Source: JAIBBG01 sp031417525 (GTDB taxonomy: Bacteria; Bacteroidota; Bacteroidia; Flavobacteriales_D; Sanyastnellaceae). From it: a DNA stretch of 15,648 bases. The notes under the pieces were generated by a model. The model had not been told where the DNA came from and made no database searches. It was given only the letters and a program-made list of their open reading frames with translations. Location: NCBI GenBank assembly GCA_031417525.1, contig JANOVT010000075.1:1-15648 (forward strand). The letters run 5' to 3'. Both the position numbers and the translations under genes were made by a program. Shown piece by piece: positions 6,975 to 13,151 of this stretch (its first letter is position 1; the number at the start of each line of letters is the position of its first letter).

Positions 6975-7035
6975 ATTCGTTGATCAACTTAAGTTTTCAA
7001 TTCGCTCAGAACCGCACATTCGCGCAACTCTGAAC
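6924..7035. repeat. 36-bp imperfect direct repeat (6924-6959 and 7000-7035)
   Basis: Both copies begin ATTCGCTCA and contain TTCGCGCAACT followed by GAAC; 31 of 36 positions are identical and the copies start 76 bp apart. The first copy overlaps the right arm of the inverted repeat. This is the rest of the non-coding content of the 429-bp stretch 6695-7123, together with the palindrome and the terminator. Confidence 0.7.
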
Positions 7036-7046
7036 ATTTCGTTACC

Positions 7047-7064
7047 GGCTCAAAATTTTGAGCC
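7047..7064. repeat. Perfect 18-bp palindrome GGCTCAAAATTTTGAGCC
   Basis: Every base pairs with its mirror. It lies 11 bp beyond the rpsP terminator on the rimM side. A second palindrome of the same layout, GGCAGAAAATTTTCTGCC, is at 12729-12746; both are preceded by a GCAAC..CTG..ACA..TTCGTT stretch. Confidence 0.8.
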
Positions 7065-7075
7065 CCGGCCGAACT

Positions 7076-7105
7076 AAAAAAGCCACCGTATTCAGGTGGC
7101 TTTTT
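7076..7105 (-). terminator. Intrinsic terminator after rpsP
   Basis: Stem GCCACC/GGTGGC (7082-7087 with 7095-7100) and a 7-base loop, flanked by A6 on one side and T5 on the other, so it can act in both directions. It begins about 19 bp beyond the rpsP stop. It would cut most transcripts before rimM. Confidence 0.85.
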
Positions 7106-7123
7106 AAACTATCGAAGAATTTT

Positions 7124-7702
7124 TTATGCTTCTGTGTTTTCTGCCGGTGCATCTGCTGCCGGTGCCTCTTCAGCTGGAGCTTCTGCTACTGGAGCTTCTG
7201 CTACCGGAGCTGGTGCTGCTTCCGCTGCTGCTTTGGCAGACGCTGATTCAGCTGCTGCTGTCATAGCTTTCAAGCGATTCTGATTCACTTCGCGCTCGTG
7301 TTTCAAAGCGTTGCTGTGTGCATCTGTTTTGGCTTTTACCAATCCGTCTTTTTTAGACTGGATTTTACCTGCTTTATCTGCCATCCATGCTTCAAAACGT
7401 TTGTCAGCATCTTCCTGCGTTACTGCTCCTTTGGCAACTCCTTTTGCAAGGTGCTGACGAAGCAATACGCCTGTGTAGCTGAGCATAGCGCGAACAGTAT
7501 CTGTTGGCTGTGCTCCGTTGTTCAACCAGCTGACAGCTTTATCGTTGTCGAGTTGGATAGTTGCCGGATTGGTGTTTGGATTGTAGCTACCAATACGCTC
7601 GATGAATTTACCATCTCTTGGTGAACGTGAATCTGCTGCTACGATGTGAAAGAAAGGTTTACCTTTTTTACCGTGACGTTGAAGTCTGAGTTTTACTGCC
7701 AT
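7124..7702 (-). CDS. rpsP: 30S ribosomal protein bS16 with long C-terminal extension
   Basis: A 192-residue small-subunit ribosomal protein. The bS16 core is residues 1-85 (MAVKLRLQRHGKKGKPFFHI, VAADSRSPRDGKFIERIGSYNP, WLNNGAQPTDTVRAML). The usual bS16 is about 80-100 residues. The extra ~100 residues are a charged helical part (TQEDADKRFEAWMADKAGKI, ALKHEREVNQNRLKAM) and an Ala/Pro/Glu-rich low-complexity tail from about 150 (APVAEAPVAEAPAEEAPA). Such tails are, as known to me, usual in Bacteroidota bS16. The frame is open 12 codons further upstream, but the ATG at 7702 gives the conserved N-terminus. No Shine-Dalgarno is present. It has a good own promoter (7761-7790) and a terminator (7076-7105), and heads the rpsP-rimM pair. 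Confidence 0.95.
   Translation of the reverse strand: MAVKLRLQRHGKKGKPFFHIVAADSRSPRDGKFIERIGSYNPNTNPATIQLDNDKAVSWLNNGAQPTDTVRAMLSYTGVLLRQHLAKGVAKGAVTQEDADKRFEAWMADKAGKIQSKKDGLVKAKTDAHSNALKHEREVNQNRLKAMTAAAESASAKAAAEAAPAPVAEAPVAEAPAEEAPAADAPAENTEA
7176..7205. repeat. 15-bp tandem duplication in the rpsP tail
   Basis: GGAGCTTCTGCTAC(T/C) occurs twice in a row, followed by a further GGAGCT. It encodes the repeated APVAE units of the bS16 tail. The unit is a multiple of three, so copy-number change would keep the frame. Confidence 0.8.
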
Positions 7703-7760
7703 GTTGTTTGTTTGTTGGGTGCGAAACCCGGTTAACAATTGATTTTTAATTTGAGGGGTG

Positions 7761-7790
7761 CAAATGTAGATCGGCGAAGCCCCAAAACAA
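7761..7790 (-). promoter_or_regulatory. Promoter of rpsP: TTG-N19-TACATTTG
   Basis: On the minus strand TTG (7790-7788), a 19-bp spacer and TACATTTG (7768-7761) match the Bacteroidota consensus TTG-N17-23-TAnnTTTG. The start point would be near 7754, giving a leader of about 50 nt. It is the best promoter match in the window. Confidence 0.75.
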
Positions 7791-7807
7791 GCGACTTTTG
7801 AAAAAAA

Positions 7808-8659
7808 ATGAGCATGAACAGAATATTTCTCCTTTGCAGCCTTTTATTCGTCTTCTCTTGTAATACCGAAATGACACTGAAAAAAGAAGTTTTTGAAACG
7901 TTTGTGAAAGCGATTAACGCTCATGATACTTCGTCTATCAAGGCATTGATTGGCAACGAGCAAGTGCTGATCAGCTCTTCAACCGAATGGGATGAATATT
8001 TCACATTCTTCCCCGATTATAACTTGGAAATTGAGTCTTCGGGCGAAACAAACGGGCAGATTGCTGCTTTTGGTTTTGCCTCCGGAACTTTGAAAGGTGA
8101 AGGAAAAACGGAAGAATCGTTTCGGATTCCGGTGGCCATCAAAGCGGATATCCATGACGGGAAAGTGACGGGCTTGCAGATTTATGGCGAAACAAGTAAA
8201 ATGGAAGCGCTGATTGCGACGGCCAAAGGTCGTAACAGGAATGACCTCGCGGTAAAAGCTTTCGGTGGGGTCTTTTTCAAAGCAAAAGATCCGAAAGCGA
8301 TGTGCGCCTGGTATGATCAACACCTGGGTACCAGATTTGGAAAAGCGACCTATTCTTATTTTAAATGGAGCGAACGCGATCAACCTGGTCTCATTGGTTC
8401 TACTTCTTATGGCATTTTTGATGAAAAGTCGGAATATTATGCACCCAGTTCTTCTTCTTTTATGCTCAATTTTCGGGTGAACAACCTCGACGCTTTGATG
8501 GAAAAATTGAAAGCTGATGGTGTGCAAATAGTTGGTGAGATCGATCGCGTGGAATACGGTAATTTTGGCTGGATCATGGATCCGGAAGGAAATAAAATTG
8601 AATTGTGGGAGCCTGTGGATGCGGTGCTCGATGCCTATGAAAAAGAGCAGGGTAATTAA
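7808..8659 (+). CDS. Lipoprotein with NTF2-like and VOC (glyoxalase-fold) domains
   Basis: A 283-residue protein that appears to join two small-molecule folds behind a lipoprotein signal. Residues 1-17 are a lipoprotein-type signal (IFLLCSLLFVFS) with lipidation at C18. Residues 24-135 resemble SnoaL/NTF2-like proteins (FVKAINAHDTSSIKALI, then alternating strands ending KVTGLQIYGE). Residues 151-270 are a VOC domain of the glyoxalase/bleomycin-resistance superfamily (GGVFFKAKDPKAMCAWYDQH, FMLNFRVNNLDALMEKLKADGV, FGWIMDPEGNKIELWEP); E265 is at the usual metal-ligand position. The substrate is unknown. Start is ATG 7808; ATG 7814 (MNRIFLL) is an equally good alternative. First gene of a likely five-gene operon; the next gene starts 23 bp before its stop. 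No convincing plus-strand promoter was found in the 105-bp gap shared with rpsP. Confidence 0.82.
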   Translation: MSMNRIFLLCSLLFVFSCNTEMTLKKEVFETFVKAINAHDTSSIKALIGNEQVLISSSTEWDEYFTFFPDYNLEIESSGETNGQIAAFGFASGTLKGEGKTEESFRIPVAIKADIHDGKVTGLQIYGETSKMEALIATAKGRNRNDLAVKAFGGVFFKAKDPKAMCAWYDQHLGTRFGKATYSYFKWSERDQPGLIGSTSYGIFDEKSEYYAPSSSSFMLNFRVNNLDALMEKLKADGVQIVGEIDRVEYGNFGWIMDPEGNKIELWEPVDAVLDAYEKEQGN

Positions 8660-9239
8660 TTCCTTCAGGGAAAATATCATTTGCTGGATGGTGCTGTCCA
8701 TACTGTGTTGCAGTGCGACCAGTGTTTATGCCCAGTATGAGGATAGTCCGTTAAAAGGTAGAAAGTGGTATACGATTTCCGGTGGCGTAAACTCGATGGA
8801 ACTCGTGTCATGGCAAGGCATGGCCACTTTTTCCTCAAGAGGCGAAAGTGTGCTCACCCAAGCTCGAATTGGCTATTCGCAGGAATTAGTGAAAGCAACG
8901 GATGACTCATGTTCTCAACACAAAAACAGACTTATAGAGGCCGGTCTTCTTTGGGGTGATGGCTGGGCCGGCAAAAAGTGGTATTTCACCGCGGCACTCG
9001 GATTTGGTTTCAACGTCCGATTGTTTTGTCGACACACGGAATACGAAGATCAATACCTTACCGCTGTCACATTGGGTCTTCCATTACAAGTCGAATTTGG
9101 CGTGCTCGTTTCTAAAAACATAGGCGTCAATCTGGTGGGGTCTGCCAATTGGAACTTCAGAGCTCCGTATGCCGGCGGTCATCTCGGTATGTTTTATCGA
9201 CTTGCGAAAGCAAAACCTGTGCGGCAAAACCAGGAATAA
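8637..9239 (+). CDS. Exported protein of unknown function, possibly a small outer-membrane barrel
   Basis: A 200-residue protein. The signal peptide is 1-32 (basic MKKSR, core IICWMVLSILCCSATS, cleavage VYA-Q). The mature part has many alternating Gly- and aromatic-rich strands (WYFTAALGFGFNVRLF, YLTAVTLGLPLQVEFGVL, NIGVNLVGSANWNFRAP, GGHLGMFYRLAK), as in small outer-membrane beta-barrels, but no family is recognised. The frame is open upstream to 8532, inside the lipoprotein gene. ATG 8637 is chosen because it starts the signal peptide. It overlaps the end of the lipoprotein gene by 23 bp, which suggests coupled translation, and rsmE follows after 16 bp. Confidence 0.75.
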   Translation: MKKSRVINSFRENIICWMVLSILCCSATSVYAQYEDSPLKGRKWYTISGGVNSMELVSWQGMATFSSRGESVLTQARIGYSQELVKATDDSCSQHKNRLIEAGLLWGDGWAGKKWYFTAALGFGFNVRLFCRHTEYEDQYLTAVTLGLPLQVEFGVLVSKNIGVNLVGSANWNFRAPYAGGHLGMFYRLAKAKPVRQNQE

Positions 9240-9255
9240 AAGATACTTCTGAAAA

Positions 9256-9960
9256 ATGAATCTGTTTTATCACTCACTTGCCAGGATCGGCCAACCAGTC
9301 GTCTTCGATTCTTCCGAAGCAACACATCTGGTGAAAGTGCTTCGAAAAAAGTCGGGAGATATCATCGATCTGACAGACGGCAATGGAAATCTTTTTCGCG
9401 CAGTAATAGAAATCGGCAAAAGGGAAACGACTGCCACCATGTTTGAAGTTGACATAAAACCTCGTCGTACGGAATTTTTGGAACTCGCCATTGCTCCAAC
9501 GAAAAACAATGAACGCCTGGAATGGTTTGTAGAGAAGGCGGTTGAAATAGGAGTGGAGCGAATCACTTTGCTTCACTGCGAACATTCAGAAAGACCACAC
9601 ATTAAATTGGATCGACTGAATAAAATTGCAGTGTCTGCCATGAAACAAAGTCTGAAATTTTATTTGCCTGAAATCACCGAGATGATTTCATTTCGCGATT
9701 GGGCGAAAAAAAATGAGACGATACTTCGTTGCATCGCTCACTGCGAAGCAGATCAACCCAGACAATTATTAAAGAATGTATTGAAGGAAAACGTTGCTAC
9801 TTGCGTTGCCATCGGGCCCGAAGGTGACTTTTCTAAATCCGAAATCGCGTTGGCGTTGGATAATCAGTTCATCCCTGTCAGTCTGGGAAATGCTCGCCTT
9901 CGCACTGAAACCGCTGCGCTTGCTGCTGTTCATACTTTTGAACTCGTACATCAGAAATGA
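9256..9960 (+). CDS. rsmE: 16S rRNA (uracil1498-N3)-methyltransferase RsmE
   Basis: A 234-residue SPOUT-class methyltransferase that methylates N3 of U1498 in 16S rRNA (E. coli numbering) using S-adenosylmethionine. The N-terminal PUA-like part (1-70) contains EATHLVKVLRKKSGD. The catalytic part has APTKNNERLEWFVEKAVEIG (80-99), SAMKQSLKFYLPEI, and the knot motifs IGPEGDFSKSEI (186-197) and VSLGNARLRTETAALAAVHT (208-227). Length is typical. The start codon at 9256 gives the usual N-terminus (MNLFYHS). It lies 16 bp after the exported protein and 58 bp before a small membrane protein. Confidence 0.95.
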   Translation: MNLFYHSLARIGQPVVFDSSEATHLVKVLRKKSGDIIDLTDGNGNLFRAVIEIGKRETTATMFEVDIKPRRTEFLELAIAPTKNNERLEWFVEKAVEIGVERITLLHCEHSERPHIKLDRLNKIAVSAMKQSLKFYLPEITEMISFRDWAKKNETILRCIAHCEADQPRQLLKNVLKENVATCVAIGPEGDFSKSEIALALDNQFIPVSLGNARLRTETAALAAVHTFELVHQK

Positions 9961-10018
9961 ACCACTCATCAAGCGACTTTTGCAATCAAATGTTGTTTTT
10001 CATTCTAATCCACTCAAC

Positions 10019-10384
10019 ATGTTCAAATTACTCCGATTGATTTTCCGCATTGCTTTCGTCATGTTTCTTGCATTTCTGGTGTTAGCCTTTTTTACCAATC
10101 CTTCCATGGATGATTTTAAAGCGGAAGTAAAAAAGCAACTCAATAGCAGAGTCAACGAACAAACAGACAATCCGGCGCTGAGTTACATCGCCGAAATGGG
10201 ATTGGAATTCACAGATAACATTGTGGATAAAATGGTCACCCGCAAAAATTATTTTCTCTGTTCGGTGTACACGGTAAGTCTTCCGGATGGCGATTACAAC
10301 TACCTTGGAGCTTTATCTGTCTTTTTTCCTTTACAAGAAAAAAATCCACTCGATATGATTTCAAATTCGCATTCTCCTCTATGA
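10019..10384 (+). CDS. Small membrane-anchored protein, DUF4359-like
   Basis: A 121-residue protein with one N-terminal hydrophobic segment (about 4-24: LLRLIFRIAFVMFLAFLVLA) followed by FFTNPSMDDFKAEVKKQL. The later part has RKNYFLCSVYTVSLPDGDYNYLGALSVFFPLQ. A TNPS motif after a membrane helix, plus a NYxxxSxYT and YLGxxxxFF pattern, resembles the DUF4359 family from memory; function unknown. The frame is open upstream to 9794 within rsmE, but ATG 10019 starts the basic-hydrophobic anchor and is chosen. The TGA overlaps the ATG of the hexosaminidase gene (ATGA, 10381-10384), so the two are probably translated together. Confidence 0.7.
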   Translation: MFKLLRLIFRIAFVMFLAFLVLAFFTNPSMDDFKAEVKKQLNSRVNEQTDNPALSYIAEMGLEFTDNIVDKMVTRKNYFLCSVYTVSLPDGDYNYLGALSVFFPLQEKNPLDMISNSHSPL

Positions 10385-12696
10385 AAAAATGCATATTCTT
10401 TTTTCTTCCGCTTTTCTTGAGTGTGATTTGTTTCGCACAATCGGGATTGTATCAAATCATTCCGCAGCCACAAGACATGATTCCTTCAAAAGGAATATTC
10501 GAAATCAATAGCGGGACAAAAATTATTGCGACTCAAACATGCATGCCTGAGGCAACGCTGTTTGTCGATTGGCTCAACGCTGCTACAGGCAAAAAATTTG
10601 TGGTCGAACAAAACACGGCAGTGCCAGGCGAAAATTTTATTTTTTTTTCAGCTAACAGAATTTATCAAGAAAAGCAATTTTATCCAACGGTAAAACTTCC
10701 CGGTGATCTCAATTCATTGAAAGTGGATAATAATGCAGGTGCATATAAATTATTGGTAGATCAACGCGGTATCCTGATCACTGCGTTGTACAACACGGGT
10801 GTTTTTTATGCGAGTCAAACTTTGCGACAAATGCTACCGGTAACAGCTGAAAGTGGTCTGATGAAATTGCCATTTCAGTTATCCGGCGTGCGTATCACCG
10901 ATGCGCCCAGGTTTTCGCATCGTGGATTATTACTCGATTGCTGTCGTCATTTTATGTCAAAGGATTTTGTCAAAAGGTACATTGATCTGTTAGGCTACTA
11001 CAAGATGAATGTACTGCACTGGCATCTCACAGAAGATCAGGGATGGCGCATTCAGATTGATCAATATCCACTGCTGACAGAAGTGGGGGCATGGCGAACA
11101 GAAGAGGATGGATCAAGATATGGTGGGTTTTACTCAAAAGATGATATACGGGAAATTGTGGCGTATGCACAAGCGCGACATGTTACCATCATACCTGAGA
11201 TTGAATTGCCGGGACATAGCAGTGCTGCGATTGCAGCTTATCCTGAGCTCGGTTGTACCAAAGAAAGGATTGATGTAGAAAATGAATGGGGAGTATTTAA
11301 AGACATTTACTGCGCTGGAGATGAAAACACATTTGTTTTTTTGGAAAATGTATTGGCTGAAGTATGCGAACTTTTTCCATCTACCTACATTCATATCGGT
11401 GGCGATGAAGCGCCGAAATTTCGCTGGGAGCATTGCGATAAATGCCAGAAAAGAATCGTGGATGAACATCTGCAGAATGAAGCGGAACTTCAAACGTATT
11501 TCATTGAACGCATTGCGAAATTCCTTTCTACCAAAGGAAAAAAAATAATTGGTTGGGATGAAATACTCGAAGGAGGAATTCCATCGAATGCCGCAATTCA
11601 AAGTTGGCGCGGTATGGAAGGTGGTAAAAAGGCCGCGATAGCTGGTCATGATGTGATCATGTCGCCAACGAGTCATTGTTATTTTGATTACGGTCTTGCG
11701 TCTACTGATTTGAAGGAAGTTTATTCATTCAACCCGATTCCTGACAGCCTCAACATGAAAGATGTATCTAACATCATCGGTGGAGAATGTAATATGTGGA
11801 CGGAGCATACACCGCAAAATCTGGTGGATGGAATGATATTTCCGCGGATGCTTGCCCTCTCAGAAGTGTTGTGGACGTATCCGCCTCAACGTAATTTTGA
11901 TTTATTCAACCAACGTGTCAATGCTCACTATGATCGCTTAAAAGCATTAAATGTGGATTACGGTTTTCCTGCTGTTCCATTGAATATTCAGAGCAGTATT
12001 CTATCCCCGGGAAAAATGGTACTAACGCCAGTCAAGGGTTTTGAAGGTGTTTCGATTTCATATCAACTTCACACAAATCCTGAAATTTCTTTTTCAACCT
12101 CCGAAAAATTTCTTCCGTTTAAAGATGCACTTACCATTGAAAGTCCGGTACGACTTATTTGCGAAGCGAGTTTTAAAGGAAAGGAATATCGCGATGGTCT
12201 GGTGCGATCGTTTGATCCTCACAAAGGAGTGGGTAAGGAATTGAAACTTGAATACCTTCCTTCCCCATACTATACAGGTGGAGGCAAGCAGGCTTTGGCT
12301 GATGGAAATATCGGCAGTACGAATTTTCGGGATGGTTACTGGCAGGCCGTTCAAGGAGAAAATATGGAGGCAATGATTGACCTCGGTTCCATGCAAGAAA
12401 TCACTACGATCACTACGCATTGGTTTCACTACGGAAATGCCTGGATATTCAGACCTTCGCACGTGAAGTATTTTATAAGCAACGATGGCGTGAGTTGGGA
12501 AGAGTTGAAAGACCTGGAAACAACGATTTCTGATCAGACAGCAGGTGAATTCATTGTTCCTTTTACCTACTCATTTGAAAAACGAAAAACTCGTTTTGTG
12601 AAAATGATTGCCATCAACAATGGGCCTTGTCCTGATTGGCATGATGCGCCGGGCGAACCGTCGTGGTTGTTTTGTGATGAGTTGATTGTACGTTAA
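10381..12696 (+). CDS. Beta-N-acetylhexosaminidase, GH20 family
   Basis: A 771-residue exported glycosidase that removes terminal beta-GlcNAc/GalNAc from chitin oligomers, glycoproteins or glycolipids by substrate-assisted catalysis. Signal peptide 1-20 (cleavage near CFAQ). GH20b domain about 22-170 (PQPQ at 28-31, AGAYKLLV, YNTGVFYASQTLRQML). Catalytic barrel about 175-510: RFSHRGLLLDCCRHF, YYKMNVLHWHLTEDQGWRIQ, PEIELPGHS, the catalytic pair D342-E343 in YIHIGGDEAPK, IGWDEILEGG, and GGECNMWTEHT. Residues about 545-612 resemble the beta-hexosaminidase C-terminal sandwich and about 630-770 an F5/8-type C (CBM32-like) carbohydrate-binding domain. No T9SS tail is present, so a periplasmic place is likely. 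Last gene of the operon; hairpins follow at 12708-12746. The natural glycan cannot be told. Confidence 0.95.
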   Translation: MKKCIFFFLPLFLSVICFAQSGLYQIIPQPQDMIPSKGIFEINSGTKIIATQTCMPEATLFVDWLNAATGKKFVVEQNTAVPGENFIFFSANRIYQEKQFYPTVKLPGDLNSLKVDNNAGAYKLLVDQRGILITALYNTGVFYASQTLRQMLPVTAESGLMKLPFQLSGVRITDAPRFSHRGLLLDCCRHFMSKDFVKRYIDLLGYYKMNVLHWHLTEDQGWRIQIDQYPLLTEVGAWRTEEDGSRYGGFYSKDDIREIVAYAQARHVTIIPEIELPGHSSAAIAAYPELGCTKERIDVENEWGVFKDIYCAGDENTFVFLENVLAEVCELFPSTYIHIGGDEAPKFRWEHCDKCQKRIVDEHLQNEAELQTYFIERIAKFLSTKGKKIIGWDEILEGGIPSNAAIQSWRGMEGGKKAAIAGHDVIMSPTSHCYFDYGLASTDLKEVYSFNPIPDSLNMKDVSNIIGGECNMWTEHTPQNLVDGMIFPRMLALSEVLWTYPPQRNFDLFNQRVNAHYDRLKALNVDYGFPAVPLNIQSSILSPGKMVLTPVKGFEGVSISYQLHTNPEISFSTSEKFLPFKDALTIESPVRLICEASFKGKEYRDGLVRSFDPHKGVGKELKLEYLPSPYYTGGGKQALADGNIGSTNFRDGYWQAVQGENMEAMIDLGSMQEITTITTHWFHYGNAWIFRPSHVKYFISNDGVSWEELKDLETTISDQTAGEFIVPFTYSFEKRKTRFVKMIAINNGPCPDWHDAPGEPSWLFCDELIVR

Positions 12697-12707
12697 AATG
12701 CTTGCAA

Positions 12708-12730
12708 CCTGCACAACTTCGTTGTGCGGG
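12708..12730. terminator. Hairpin between convergent GH20 and ferredoxin genes
   Basis: A 10-bp stem with one T-G wobble (CCTGCACAAC / GTTGTGCGGG) and a TTC loop. No T-run follows, so termination is inferred from its place between two gene ends. Its last two bases (GG, 12729-12730) are also the first two of the next palindrome, so the two hairpins cannot form fully at once. Confidence 0.5.
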
Positions 12731-12746
12731 CAGAAAATTTTCTGCC
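12729..12746. repeat. Perfect 18-bp palindrome GGCAGAAAATTTTCTGCC
   Basis: Every base pairs with its mirror. It ends 2 bp before the ferredoxin stop codon. Same layout (GGCnnAAAATTTTnnGCC) as the palindrome at 7047-7064, with related upstream bases. With the hairpin just before it, it may end transcription from both sides. Confidence 0.75.
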
Positions 12747-12747
12747 A

Positions 12748-13098
12748 CTACAAGTGCATAAATTCCTTCTTCGCTAACAACTGCTCCTTGGTCTCACGAT
12801 GATCGGGATCATCCACACAACAATCCACCGGACACACCGCCGCGCACTGCGGTTCATCGTGGAATCCAACACATTCGGTGCATTTGTCGGGAACGATGTA
12901 ATACACGTCCATGCTCACCGGATCATGATTTGAATCTGCATCTACTTCACCACTTTTGTTCAATGGAGTAAAAATGCCCTTCAGACCTGTGCCCTGCGCA
13001 TATTTCCATTCTGCACCACCTTCATAGATTGCATTGTTCGGACATTCGGGCTCACATGCGCCGCAATTGATACACTCGTCCGTAATGATTATCGCCAT
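12748..13098 (-). CDS. 2[4Fe-4S] ferredoxin (4Fe-4S dicluster protein)
   Basis: A 116-residue cytoplasmic electron carrier. First cluster motif C9-x2-C12-x2-C15-x3-C19-P; second C73-x2-C76-x8-C85-x3-C89-P, with the longer x8 spacing of Alvin-type ferredoxins, plus C93 and C94. A 50-residue insert (21-70: GGAEWKYAQGTG, GEVDADSNHDP) lies between the two motifs, and the C-terminal helix is KEQLLAKKEFMHL. All eight cluster cysteines are present. Unlike most genes here it has a clear Shine-Dalgarno sequence (AGGAG, 8 nt before the ATG). It is divergent from the acyl-CoA reductase gene by 53 bp; this pairing is, from memory, common in Bacteroidota and suggests a shared redox role, not proven here. 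Confidence 0.93.
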   Translation of the reverse strand: MAIIITDECINCGACEPECPNNAIYEGGAEWKYAQGTGLKGIFTPLNKSGEVDADSNHDPVSMDVYYIVPDKCTECVGFHDEPQCAAVCPVDCCVDDPDHRETKEQLLAKKEFMHL

Positions 13099-13106
13099 TG
13101 TGTTAA

Positions 13107-13111
13107 CTCCT
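13107..13111 (-). promoter_or_regulatory. Shine-Dalgarno AGGAG of the ferredoxin gene
   Basis: AGGAG on the minus strand, within GAGAGGAG, 8 nt before the ATG at 13098. Unusual because other starts in the window lack such a site. It lies directly beside the -7 box of the divergent acyl-CoA reductase gene. Confidence 0.65.
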
Positions 13112-13114
13112 CTC

Positions 13115-13122
13115 TAATTTTG
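13115..13122 (+). promoter_or_regulatory. -7 box TAATTTTG of the acyl-CoA reductase gene
   Basis: Full match to TAnnTTTG. The predicted start is near 13129, about 23 nt before the ATG at 13152. The nearest upstream TTG has a spacer of only 14 bp, so the -33 box is uncertain. Confidence 0.55.
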
Positions 13123-13127
13123 CGGTG

Positions 13128-13135
13128 CAAAAATA
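13128..13135 (-). promoter_or_regulatory. -7 box TATTTTTG of the ferredoxin gene
   Basis: Full match to TAnnTTTG on the minus strand, 5 bp from the opposing box at 13115-13122. The start point would be near 13121, inside the other box, so both promoters probably cannot be occupied at once. The nearest TTG again has a 14-bp spacer. Confidence 0.5.
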
Positions 13136-13151
13136 ATTCAACAAAGGCGCA

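Noticed and set aside
7058..7246. Cys-rich plus-strand ORF opposite the rpsP tail
   Set aside because: The Cys and Arg richness comes from reading the GCT/GCC-rich Ala codons of the bS16 tail backwards.
7979..8701. 240-codon minus-strand ORF opposite the VOC lipoprotein gene
   Set aside because: It is antisense to a gene with clear domains and a lipoprotein signal; its translation is rich in Phe, Ile and Arg as expected from a mirror frame.
11134..11676. 180-codon minus-strand ORF opposite the GH20 catalytic domain
   Set aside because: Antisense to the conserved GH20 active-site region, with no start signals or recognisable domain.
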